The notes below the pieces were generated by a model. That model did no database searches and was not told where the DNA came from. It saw only the letters and a list, made by a program, of their open reading frames with translations. 10,581 bases of DNA from Bacilli bacterium (GTDB lineage: Bacteria > Bacillota_I > Bacilli_A > RF39 > UBA660), in the NCBI GenBank assembly GCA_900766325.1, contig CAAFVA010000018.1, positions 1 through 10,581 of the forward strand, given 5' to 3'. How positions within the stretch are numbered: position 1 is the stretch's first letter; every line of letters starts with the position of its first letter. Below, one piece after another: positions 1 to 5,585 of this stretch. The position numbers were made by a program, and so were the translations under genes.

Positions 1-1
1 A

Positions 2-403
2 ATTACCATGAATGATATCAATAACATATCGTGTAAAGGACTTAATGATAACGTTTTTGACTTAACTGATGGAATAATGAAAAAGGACTTTAAAAAAGTT
101 TATGAATGTTATAAAGATTTAATGTTTTTGAAAGAAGAACCAATTAAGATAATCGCTCTTTTAGCAAATCAGTTTTTATTAACTTACCAAGCTAAATTAC
201 TATCTTTAAGTGGTAAAAATAGTGGTGAAATAGCAAGTTTATTAAAGGTTCACCCTTACCGGATAAAACTTGCTTTAGAAACTGATTACTCTGTTGATGA
301 TTTAAAAGACGTATTAAAAAAATTACACAAACTTGATTTTAACATAAAAACTGGTAATTTAGATAAGGCTTTTGGATTAGATAGTTTTCTTTTACATCTT
401 TAA
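2..403 (+). CDS. holA: DNA polymerase III delta subunit, C-terminal part (partial)
   Basis: This is the C-terminal region of the clamp-loader delta subunit, which opens the beta sliding clamp during loading at replication forks. The reading frame is open to the left edge with no stop, so the gene starts outside the window; the ATG at 8 is internal. The visible 134 codons match the helical C-terminal collar domain: a NVFDLTD stretch, then EEPIKIIALLANQF, then a KVHPYRIKLALE stretch, and a terminal helix rich in leucine (AFGLDSFLL). These are hallmark HolA segments in Bacillota. The gene ends with TAA at 401-403. No strong U-tracted terminator follows, and the next gene is a small membrane protein 56 bases downstream. 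Identity is read from family pattern memory, not from an alignment. Confidence 0.88.
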   Translation: MTMNDINNISCKGLNDNVFDLTDGIMKKDFKKVYECYKDLMFLKEEPIKIIALLANQFLLTYQAKLLSLSGKNSGEIASLLKVHPYRIKLALETDYSVDDLKDVLKKLHKLDFNIKTGNLDKAFGLDSFLLHL

Positions 404-439
404 TGTTGAAGTTTTTATTACGTTGTGATAAAATTAAGC

Positions 440-445
440 TATAAT
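440..445 (+). promoter_or_regulatory. -10 element of the 33-aa gene
   Basis: A perfect TATAAT lies 14 bases before the ATG at 460. No good -35 hexamer is seen 16-18 bases upstream (the bases there read roughly TTACGT). Predicted transcription would start near 450-452, at the Shine-Dalgarno site itself. Moderate support, because TATAAT is not rare in AT-rich DNA. Confidence 0.45.
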
Positions 446-459
446 ACGGAGGGTTATTC

Positions 460-561
460 ATGAACGAAATGGATTCTAAAGAAAAGAAAAAAATAATAAT
501 AAAGATGGTTGTTTGCCTTATCCTTTTATTAGTGGTTATGATAATAGGCATATTAATTTAA
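460..561 (+). CDS. Small single-pass membrane protein (33 aa)
   Basis: An ATG at 460 is preceded by a strong GGAGGG Shine-Dalgarno (448-453) at 6 bases spacing and by TATAAT at 440-445. The 33-residue product has a charged N-terminus (MNEMDSKEKKK, residues 1-11) and then one continuous hydrophobic segment of about 20 residues (roughly 14-33, rich in V, L, I and M) ending two residues after GI. It looks like a single transmembrane helix with a basic cytoplasmic N-terminus. TAA is at 559-561, and a terminator hairpin follows at 581-610. I do not recognise a family. The coincidence of promoter, RBS, helix and terminator argues for a real gene, but a length of 33 codons leaves room for chance. 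Confidence 0.6.
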   Translation: MNEMDSKEKKKIIIKMVVCLILLLVVMIIGILI

Positions 562-580
562 AAGGATATTTTATGATGAA

Positions 581-610
581 AAAAGCACACCTTATAAATG
601 GTGTGTTTTT
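581..610. terminator. Bidirectional intrinsic terminator
   Basis: A 6-bp stem CACACC (586-591) / GGTGTG (600-605) has an 8-base loop. It is flanked by an A-run (581-584) on the left and a T-run (606-610) on the right, so it can terminate both the + strand small gene and the convergent uppP transcript. Confidence 0.85.
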
Positions 611-1423
611 CTATAAGAATAATATTACAAGTACTCCAACCACTAAACAATATATTGAAAAATATCCAAGTTTTCCTTTTTTCATTATGTTTATAAACCA
701 CTTAGCGCTAAAGTAAGTTACGATCATACTTGCGATCATTGCAAGTGTGTAAGGAAGTATTAAACTTGAAAGAGAAGCGGAACTTACTAAGTCTTTAACG
801 CCTAAAATCATGGTAGCAACGCTGATGGGTAAATATAGCATAAATGAGTAGTTTACAGAAGTTTCCCTTTTAAAATCTCTTGTCATCGCCCCAACGATGG
901 TTGATCCACTTCTTGATATTCCAGGAAATAGTGCTATTACTTGAAATAAGCCCACTACAAACGCATCAAAGTACGATATTTCATGTTTTTCTTTTTTTCC
1001 TTTCATGTCCTTAATTAAGAAAAGAGCACAAGCGGTTATTAAAAGAGCAATTCCGATTATTTTTACATTGTCTGATAAAGAATCTATTTTGTCTTTAAAT
1101 AATAGACCAAATATTCCCGCGGGAATGGTACCTATTACAATTAGCCATGCATATTTATAATTTTCTTTATATTTACTTTGCTTTGTTTTTAAAAAGCCAA
1201 AAAAATCAGTTATTATTTTAAAAATTTCTTTTCTATATAGAAATACTATTGCTAAAAACGATCCAAAATTAACAACGATTTCAAAGTTCATATCATTTAG
1301 CATGTCAAAGTTAAAAAGTTCTTTAATAATTAAAAGATGACCACTTGATGAAATCGGAATTGGTTCGGTAAATCCTTGTACTACACCTAAAAAAACGTAT
1401 TGTAAAATCTTTATTATGTTCAT
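611..1423 (-). CDS. uppP: Undecaprenyl-diphosphate phosphatase (UppP/BacA)
   Basis: UppP is an integral membrane enzyme that removes a phosphate from undecaprenyl diphosphate, regenerating the lipid carrier used for peptidoglycan and other wall polymers. Family members can confer bacitracin resistance. The ATG at 1423 gives 270 residues, the usual family length, and has AGGAG (complement of 1431-1435) 7 bases upstream. The longer in-frame start at 1456 would add 11 residues without an RBS. Both signature motifs are present: GFTEPIPISSSGH (residues 17-29, with catalytic Glu20 and the Ser/His cluster) and PGISRSGST (167-175, with Arg171). About seven to eight hydrophobic helices fit the family. 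It is transcribed alone and convergent to the genes on its left. It has no acquired-resistance context here and looks like the housekeeping copy. Confidence 0.96.
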   Translation of the reverse strand: MNIIKILQYVFLGVVQGFTEPIPISSSGHLLIIKELFNFDMLNDMNFEIVVNFGSFLAIVFLYRKEIFKIITDFFGFLKTKQSKYKENYKYAWLIVIGTIPAGIFGLLFKDKIDSLSDNVKIIGIALLITACALFLIKDMKGKKEKHEISYFDAFVVGLFQVIALFPGISRSGSTIVGAMTRDFKRETSVNYSFMLYLPISVATMILGVKDLVSSASLSSLILPYTLAMIASMIVTYFSAKWFINIMKKGKLGYFSIYCLVVGVLVILFL

Positions 1424-1460
1424 TTTTATGCTCCTTATTTTTAGTATTACCATCATAAAA

Positions 1461-1469
1461 ATTATATCA
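1461..1469 (-). promoter_or_regulatory. Extended -10 promoter of uppP
   Basis: Read on the minus strand, this is TGATATAAT, an exact TGnTATAAT extended -10 (TATAAT is the complement of 1461-1466). The predicted start of transcription lies about 30 bases before the uppP ATG. No convincing -35 is visible, as is usual for extended -10 promoters. Confidence 0.65.
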
Positions 1470-1563
1470 TATTTTCATATGTTTTTATAATACTTTGTTA
1501 CTAAATATATTAAAATTAAATGATAATAATTACTAACATATACTAATTTTTTCTTTAATTAAA

Positions 1564-1581
1564 TAATATTTACTAGGTGAT
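1564..1581 (+). promoter_or_regulatory. Candidate -10 and RBS of the two-helix membrane gene
   Basis: TAATAT (1564-1569, 4 of 6 consensus matches) is followed after 5 bases by AGGTGAT (1575-1581), an SD that pairs with the 5' half of the anti-SD. An alternative TATAAT sits at 1486-1491, which would give a leader of about 90 bases. I cannot choose between them from sequence alone. The rest of 1470-1563 is AT-rich DNA in which I see no other feature. Confidence 0.35.
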
Positions 1582-1586
1582 TTTAT

Positions 1587-1808
1587 ATGATTGGAAAAAT
1601 ATTTCTATTTTTATTAGGTTTTGGATTAATGGTTATTGGATTTTCGACTTTAATTTTGTACATAAATTTATTTAGCTTTGGGTATAATTTTAAAGAGTAC
1701 GTTACATTTGTATTAAAATTACCAGAATTCTATTATTTAATAATAGGATTTATACTACTTAATATTTCAATTTTTCTAAAAGGAGATAAAAATGAAAAAC
1801 ACGTATGA
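1587..1808 (+). CDS. Small two-helix membrane protein (hypothetical)
   Basis: The ATG at 1587 has AGGTGAT five bases upstream. The 73-residue product has two hydrophobic helices, roughly residues 4-30 (IFLFLLGFGLMVIGF onward) and 48-66 (FYYLIIGFILLNISIF). They are joined by a short segment containing FGYNFKEYV and followed by a charged tail, GDKNEKHV. Small proteins of this shape are common in low-GC Bacillota, but I do not recognise a characterised family. The gene ends with TGA at 1806-1808, 17 bases inside the next gene in another frame, so the two are very likely co-transcribed and translationally coupled. Function unknown; a membrane partner of the DUF3603 protein is only a guess from the overlap. 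Confidence 0.75.
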   Translation: MIGKIFLFLLGFGLMVIGFSTLILYINLFSFGYNFKEYVTFVLKLPEFYYLIIGFILLNISIFLKGDKNEKHV

Positions 1809-2430
1809 TATTTTAGTTAATTTTAAAGACCAAGCATATGAGTTTTATGAATGGAACAAAAATGATGACATAAAACATGTTAAATCTATTCCAACGTTTC
1901 GGGTTTCTAATGATTGCTTGCTTGATTTTGATAACTGTAATTTGGTAGTAAGTAAAGATTTTTTAAAAATGATAGAAAATAAAACTGAAATTTTTTACAA
2001 AGGAACAATTAAGGTTGAAGCTTTTTCATGTGTTTTATTTTGTGATTATAAAGCGATGGCCTTTATCTTTAATGAAAAGGGTAATTTAATCGGAAAAAGT
2101 AATTTGTTGTTTGATGAATCTGATGACATTATTACATCGTGTGCTAATCTTAAACAAACAAAAATCGATTATAATGTTATATCAGTTAGTAAAATAAATA
2201 GTACTTGTACAAGAAAAGAAAAAATGGTAATCGAATCACTACTGGAGTACCTTGAAAAAATTCATGAAAGAAAAAAAGACTATGAAATTAAGTATATGTA
2301 TTTTGAGTGCTTTGATAAAGTAAGTAAAGATGATGAAAACGCTTACTTAGAACTGATAAAACAAATTAAAAACGCAAATTTTTCAGTTGTCGAAAAACTA
2401 CAATCATTAATCAAAGTTTTAAAAAAATAG
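1792..2430 (+). CDS. DUF3603 / UPF0736-like protein (YjbA family)
   Basis: This is a 212-residue soluble protein with no signal peptide or membrane helix. The N-terminus (YDILVNF at residues 5-11, then EFYEWNKNDDIKHVKSIPTFRV at about 17-38) resembles the start of the UPF0736/DUF3603 family typified by Bacillus YjbA, whose role is unknown. The C-terminal third is helical and charged (KEKMVIESLLEYLEKIHERKK, about 143-163), ending in a lysine-rich helix. The start has an AGGAG SD located inside the upstream gene, with which it overlaps by 17 bases. The stop is TAG at 2428-2430. No terminator hairpin is evident before the lipoprotein gene 50 bases downstream, so read-through is possible. The family assignment comes from remembered pattern and should be tested with a profile search. 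Confidence 0.68.
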   Translation: MKNTYDILVNFKDQAYEFYEWNKNDDIKHVKSIPTFRVSNDCLLDFDNCNLVVSKDFLKMIENKTEIFYKGTIKVEAFSCVLFCDYKAMAFIFNEKGNLIGKSNLLFDESDDIITSCANLKQTKIDYNVISVSKINSTCTRKEKMVIESLLEYLEKIHERKKDYEIKYMYFECFDKVSKDDENAYLELIKQIKNANFSVVEKLQSLIKVLKK

Positions 2431-2441
2431 TATAAAAATAT

Positions 2442-2481
2442 TGCTTATTGCCAAATTAATACCAGAAGGAGGAAATAAGCA
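2442..2481 (+). repeat. Inverted repeat flanking the lipoprotein RBS
   Basis: TGCTTATT (2442-2449) and AATAAGCA (2474-2481) are perfect 8-base complements. The 24-base loop between them carries the AGAAGGAGG Shine-Dalgarno, and the right arm ends on the A of the start codon. It could fold in the mRNA leader and modulate initiation, or it could be chance in AT-rich DNA. Confidence 0.35.
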
Positions 2482-3017
2482 TGAAAAAAATATTAATCGT
2501 ATTGTGTGCGGTATTACTTTTTACTGGGTGTAGTTGCAGTTTAAATGATAGTAAACCAGAAGAGGCTATTGATACTTTCTTTGAAAAATATCGTGCTAAA
2601 GATGAAGACGTAATTTCTCAGCTAGAAGATACCATTGAAAATGAGGACTTAAATGGCGATGCAAAAGAACGATATCAAGAACTTATGGAAAAACAGTATG
2701 ATCAGTTTGCATATGTTATTAAAGACATTACCGAAGAAGGCGATGAGGCAACTGCTAGTGTAGAACTTACGGTGCTTAATTATAGAAGTGCTATTTTAGA
2801 AGCCGAAGAAGAGTTAAAAGCTAATCCTGAAGAGTTTAATGATGAAAATGGTAACTTTTCTGAAGAAAAATACATGGATTATAAAACAGAAAAAATGCAA
2901 GAAGTAACTGATACTACTACTCATACGATTGATTTATCCTTAACCAAGGAAAATGGTATGTGGACCGTAAATCAATTAAGTAGTGATGATATTTCTAAAT
3001 TACATGGTTTATATTAA
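2481..3017 (+). CDS. Putative lipoprotein, NTF2-like/DUF4878-type
   Basis: The 178-residue product starts with a lipoprotein signal peptide: Lys2-Lys3, a hydrophobic core at residues 4-15, and the lipobox FTGC with Cys17 as the lipidation site (Phe rather than Leu at -3, Leu at -4). The mature part is acidic. It begins with a KPEEAIDTFFEKY stretch (25-37) and alternates a helical region with a strand-like segment (EATASVELTVLNY). The end has the W-T-V-N pattern (MWTVNQL) typical of small NTF2-fold lipoproteins of the DUF4878/DUF5105 kind. It probably sits on the outer face of the membrane; its ligand or partner is unknown. It has a strong AGAAGGAGG RBS and ends just before a strong terminator. 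The fold assignment is inferred from pattern only. Confidence 0.8.
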   Translation: MKKILIVLCAVLLFTGCSCSLNDSKPEEAIDTFFEKYRAKDEDVISQLEDTIENEDLNGDAKERYQELMEKQYDQFAYVIKDITEEGDEATASVELTVLNYRSAILEAEEELKANPEEFNDENGNFSEEKYMDYKTEKMQEVTDTTTHTIDLSLTKENGMWTVNQLSSDDISKLHGLY

Positions 3018-3018
3018 G

Positions 3019-3050
3019 ATTAAGAGTGTTTGGCACTCTTAATTTTTTTT
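3019..3050 (+). terminator. Intrinsic terminator of the lipoprotein gene
   Basis: A 10-bp perfect stem, ATTAAGAGTG (3019-3028) / CACTCTTAAT (3034-3043), has a 5-base loop and a run of eight T (3043-3050). It begins one base after the stop codon and insulates the htpG promoter downstream. Confidence 0.93.
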
Positions 3051-3059
3051 AATAATTAT

Positions 3060-3086
3060 TTAGCACTTATCGCTTGACAGTGCTAA
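3060..3086. promoter_or_regulatory. CIRCE operator (HrcA binding site) of htpG
   Basis: TTAGCACTT (3060-3068), nine bases, then CAGTGCTAA (3078-3086). The known CIRCE consensus is TTAGCACTC-N9-GAGTGCTAA, so each arm has a single mismatch at its innermost base, and the spacing is exact. It overlaps the -35 hexamer of the htpG promoter, as expected for repression by HrcA, which releases DNA on heat shock. HrcA itself is not in this window. Confidence 0.92.
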
Positions 3087-3102
3087 ATATTGGTACTATA
3101 AT
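3074..3102 (+). promoter_or_regulatory. Sigma-A promoter of htpG
   Basis: TTGACA (3074-3079), a 17-base spacer, and TATAAT (3097-3102) make a perfect consensus vegetative promoter. The -35 hexamer lies within the CIRCE spacer and right arm. The predicted transcription start is near 3109, giving a leader of about 23 bases with AAGGAG before the ATG at 3132. Confidence 0.92.
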
Positions 3103-3131
3103 CATATTAGTAAATATAAGGAGATGATTAT

Positions 3132-4991
3132 ATGTCTAAAAGACAGTTTAAAGCAGAATCAAAAAAATTACTAGATTTAATGGTAAATTCCATTTACACT
3201 AACAAAGATATTTTCTTAAGAGAGTTAATATCAAATGCTAATGATGCACTAGATAAACTTTATTATGAATCATTAACTAACAAAAAATTAAAGGTAGATA
3301 AAAAGAAATTAAAAATAACGCTTGATATTGATAAGGATAAAAGATTATTTATCATTGAAGACAATGGTATTGGTATGGATAAAGATGAATTAGCTGAAAA
3401 CTTAGGTACCATTGCAAAAAGTGGCTCTTTAGCTTTCAAAGAAGCACTAGAGAAAAAAGATAAAGTAAACATAATTGGACAATTTGGTGTTGGTTTTTAT
3501 TCATCATTTATGGTAGCGGATAAAGTTATCGTAGAAAGTAAAAAAGCAGGGGATGAAGATGCTTATAAATGGGTATCAGAAGGCGCAGACGGTTACGAGA
3601 TTACAAAGTCTGATAAAGAAACCGTTGGAACTAAGATAACACTTCACATAAAAGAAAAAACAAAAGATGATGACTTTGATAAATACTTAGATGATTTCCA
3701 CGTAAGAGCACTTGTTAAAAAGTACTCAGATTACGTAAGTTATCCAATAACAATATATACTTATGATGAAGAGAAAAAAGAAAAGAAAGAATCAGATCCG
3801 ATAAATTGCATGGTTCCTTTATGGAAGAAGAATAAAAAGAAAATAAAAGAAGAGGACTATAATAATTTTTATCAAGAAAAGTTCTTTGATTATGCAAAAC
3901 CATTAAAAGTTATCCACACTAAAGCTGAAGGATTAGTATGTTATGACGCCCTTTTATTTATTCCTGCTAATCCTCCATTTGACTTTTACACAAAAGAGTA
4001 TAAAAAAGGTCTTGAGTTATACTCAAATGGCGTGTTAATAATGGATAAGTGCGAAGAACTTCTTCCTGATTACTTAAACTTCGTAAAAGGTGTTGTAGAT
4101 TCACCAGACTTATCACTTAATATTTCAAGGGAGATCTTACAGCAAAGCAAGCAGCTAAAACTAATCGCTAAAACAATAGAAAAGAAAGTATTAAAAGAAC
4201 TAACGGACATGCTAGAAAATGAAAGAGATAAGTACGAAGAGTTCTTTAAGACGTTTGGCATTAACATAAAATATGGTGTTTACGATAATTATGGCGCTAA
4301 AAAAGACGATTTAAAAGATTTAATTATCTTCTACTCATCAAAGGAAAAGAAAAACGTAACATTAAAAGAATATGCATCAAGGATGGATAAGGATGATGAT
4401 ACGATTTACTATGCATGTGGTGAGACAATAGATAAAATAGATATGTTACCACAAGTAGAAGAATTAAAAGAAAAGAAAAAAGAAGTTTTATACCTAACTG
4501 ATTACGTTGATGAATTCGTCCTTAAGATGCTTGATAAATATGAAGATAAAAAGTTTGTTAACATCTCATCAAATGATTTTGATTTATCAAGTGAAGAAGA
4601 AAAAGAAGCATTAAAGAAAAAGAACGAAAACGCAAAAGACATGTTTGATTACATGAAAAAAGAATTAGGTAATGAAGTATCACAAATAAGGTTTACTAAC
4701 AAACTAAAAAAACACCCATTATGTTTAACTAGCGAAGGAAACATAACGGCCCAAATGCAAAAGGTAATTAACGCTATGCCAACAGATGAACACATCGATG
4801 CTAAGTTAGTACTTGAAATAAACGAAGACCATCCAATCGCTAAGAAAATAGAAGAGTTATATAATAGTGATAAAGAAACACTTAAAAAATACACTAAAAT
4901 ACTTTATGATGAAGCAAGATTAATTGAAGGTTTACCTGTTGAAAACCCAACCGAGTTAAGTAATTTAGTATGTGAATTCTTATCTAAATAA
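3132..4991 (+). CDS. htpG: Chaperone HtpG (bacterial Hsp90)
   Basis: HtpG is a cytoplasmic ATP-dependent homodimeric chaperone that helps refold client proteins under stress. At 619 residues it is close to the family's usual 610-640. The GHKL ATPase domain motifs are in order: ELISNANDALDK (31-42, with catalytic Glu31 and Mg-binding Asn35), DNGIGM (77-82), GTIAKSG (92-98) and GQFGVGFYS (116-124). The middle domain carries NISREILQ with Arg333, equivalent to the ATP-contacting arginine of E. coli HtpG. The C-terminal dimerisation domain includes LEINEDHPIAKK. The linker and middle domain are very lysine-rich. The ATG at 3132 has an AAGGAG RBS 8 bases upstream. It is monocistronic between two strong terminators and sits under a CIRCE operator, so HrcA-controlled heat induction is expected. 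Confidence 0.98.
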   Translation: MSKRQFKAESKKLLDLMVNSIYTNKDIFLRELISNANDALDKLYYESLTNKKLKVDKKKLKITLDIDKDKRLFIIEDNGIGMDKDELAENLGTIAKSGSLAFKEALEKKDKVNIIGQFGVGFYSSFMVADKVIVESKKAGDEDAYKWVSEGADGYEITKSDKETVGTKITLHIKEKTKDDDFDKYLDDFHVRALVKKYSDYVSYPITIYTYDEEKKEKKESDPINCMVPLWKKNKKKIKEEDYNNFYQEKFFDYAKPLKVIHTKAEGLVCYDALLFIPANPPFDFYTKEYKKGLELYSNGVLIMDKCEELLPDYLNFVKGVVDSPDLSLNISREILQQSKQLKLIAKTIEKKVLKELTDMLENERDKYEEFFKTFGINIKYGVYDNYGAKKDDLKDLIIFYSSKEKKNVTLKEYASRMDKDDDTIYYACGETIDKIDMLPQVEELKEKKKEVLYLTDYVDEFVLKMLDKYEDKKFVNISSNDFDLSSEEEKEALKKKNENAKDMFDYMKKELGNEVSQIRFTNKLKKHPLCLTSEGNITAQMQKVINAMPTDEHIDAKLVLEINEDHPIAKKIEELYNSDKETLKKYTKILYDEARLIEGLPVENPTELSNLVCEFLSK

Positions 4992-5022
4992 AGATGATTA
5001 AATTTAAAATCATCTTTTTTTT
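4991..5022 (+). terminator. Intrinsic terminator of htpG
   Basis: A 10-bp stem, AAAGATGATT (4991-5000) / AATCATCTTT (5009-5018), has an 8-base loop and a T-run to 5022. It starts on the last base of the htpG stop codon. Confidence 0.9.
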
Positions 5023-5023
5023 A

Positions 5024-5044
5024 TGTTATAATCTTCTTGGTGAT
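5024..5044 (+). promoter_or_regulatory. Extended -10 promoter fused to RBS of the HAD gene
   Basis: TG-T-TATAAT (5024-5032) is an exact extended -10. After six bases comes GGTGAT (5039-5044), the RBS, and then AAAA and ATG at 5049. Transcription should begin at about 5039, so the 5' leader would be only about 10 bases and consist mostly of the RBS. It directly abuts the htpG terminator. Confidence 0.65.
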
Positions 5045-5048
5045 AAAA

Positions 5049-5351
5049 ATGTTGAGAAAATTAAAAGATAAATACGTATTTTTTGATGTGGATGGAACGT
5101 TGAGCGAATACAGGTTTAATGATAAACTTTATGCTAGTTTAAAGCCTGAACTAGGTTGCCAAACTTTAGAAGACTTTTTGTTTGGTGATTTGTTTTTAAA
5201 AGCAAGACCACTTAAAACGATGCAGCAAGTTATAGAAAAACTCGATAAAGATAAAATATTTGTTTTAGGAACTGTAGTTTCTAATAACGAAATAAACCAA
5301 AAGTCTGTTTGGTTAAATGAAAACTATCCAAACATAAAAAAGAAAACATAA
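5049..5351 (+). CDS. HAD-superfamily hydrolase, N-terminal part (frame-disrupted)
   Basis: This is the 5' part of a short HAD phosphatase-like protein. Motif I is FFDVDGT (nucleophile Asp13 and Asp15), followed by FLKARPLKTMQQVIEKL, a motif II-type strand (IFVLGTVVS) and the motif III region with lysines (KSVWLNENYPNIK). The ATG at 5049 is chosen because GGTGAT lies four bases upstream; the upstream TTG (5037) overlaps the RBS. The frame ends at TAA 5349-5351, before motif IV, so this 100-residue product alone should lack the acidic Mg-binding motif IV and be inactive. A -1 shift at the AAAAAAG heptamer (5336-5342) joins it smoothly to the next entry, giving a 156-residue protein. Either programmed frameshifting, a recent one-base deletion, or an assembly error could explain this. 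The substrate is unknown. Confidence 0.75.
   Translation: MLRKLKDKYVFFDVDGTLSEYRFNDKLYASLKPELGCQTLEDFLFGDLFLKARPLKTMQQVIEKLDKDKIFVLGTVVSNNEINQKSVWLNENYPNIKKKT
5336..5342 (+). other. In-phase A-AAA-AAG slippery heptamer
   Basis: In the upstream frame the codons are ATA AAA AAG, so the heptamer has the X-XXY-YYZ phasing used for -1 slippage, and the same heptamer serves E. coli dnaX. A -1 slip gives Asn-Ile-Lys-Lys-Glu-Asn and continues into the motif IV half. I see no AGGAG-like stimulator just upstream, and only a weak 5-bp hairpin, GAAAA (5342-5346) / TTTTC (5352-5356), overlapping the site. A single deleted A from an original A7 explains the data equally well. Confidence 0.5.
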
Positions 5352-5518
5352 TTTTCATATCATCCACCATGTTAAAACCAGAAGTTATAATAGAGTATTC
5401 TAAAAAATACAAAATTGATTTAAAAGATATTGTTTTCGTAGATGATAGATTAGACGTTTTAAGAAAAGCAGAAGAAATGGGAATAACGGCTTATCATCCA
5501 AGTTCATTTACGGAATAA
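5342..5518 (+). CDS. HAD-superfamily hydrolase, C-terminal part (-1 frame)
   Basis: Read from GAA at 5342 in the -1 frame, there are 58 codons without a stop, ending with TAA at 5516-5518. The segment continues the HAD fold: a strand (ENIIFISS), then MLKPEVIIEYSKKY, then motif IV with paired aspartates in DIVFVDDRLDVLRKAEEMGI and a final ITAYHPSSF. Its intact motif and clean frame show it is, or was until recently, under selection as part of the upstream gene. An ATG at 5369 is the only internal start in this frame before motif IV, but it has no RBS, so independent translation is unlikely. Confidence 0.72.
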   Translation, partial: ENIIFISSTMLKPEVIIEYSKKYKIDLKDIVFVDDRLDVLRKAEEMGITAYHPSSFTE

Positions 5519-5529
5519 ATTGTTTTAAT

Positions 5530-5558
5530 TTGACTTTAAACACTTAATTTGTTAGTAT
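5530..5558 (+). promoter_or_regulatory. Promoter of the transglutaminase-like gene
   Basis: TTGACT (5530-5535), a 17-base spacer, and TAGTAT (5553-5558) preceded by TG-T, giving an extended -10. Transcription would start near 5565, just before the AAAGGAAG RBS (5568-5575). No terminator separates this from the HAD gene, so some read-through is possible. Confidence 0.65.
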
Positions 5559-5585
5559 ATAGCTTCGAAAGGAAGTATCTTTATT

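Noticed and set aside
415..431. Small hairpin TTATTAC / GTGATAA after holA as a terminator
   Set aside because: Seven pairs including a wobble, a 3-base loop and no T-run after it. It overlaps the -35 area of the small gene and is too weak to call.
513..716. Forward open frame of 67 codons across the small gene, the terminator and the uppP 3' end
   Set aside because: No RBS. It runs through the terminator hairpin and antisense to the end of uppP, and the 33-aa frame has the real RBS.
3263..4894. Antisense open frames inside htpG, and similar ones inside rny
   Set aside because: They are shadows of strongly supported genes, have no RBS, and have compositions mirroring the sense codons.
5342..5356. 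GAAAA/TTTTC hairpin as a frameshift stimulator
   Set aside because: Only five pairs with one G-C, and it overlaps the heptamer instead of lying 5-9 bases downstream. Unlikely to pause a ribosome.
5369..5518. Independent small gene starting at ATG 5369
   Set aside because: No RBS upstream, and the frame is open back through 5342 and encodes the expected HAD strand, so it is the tail of the split gene.
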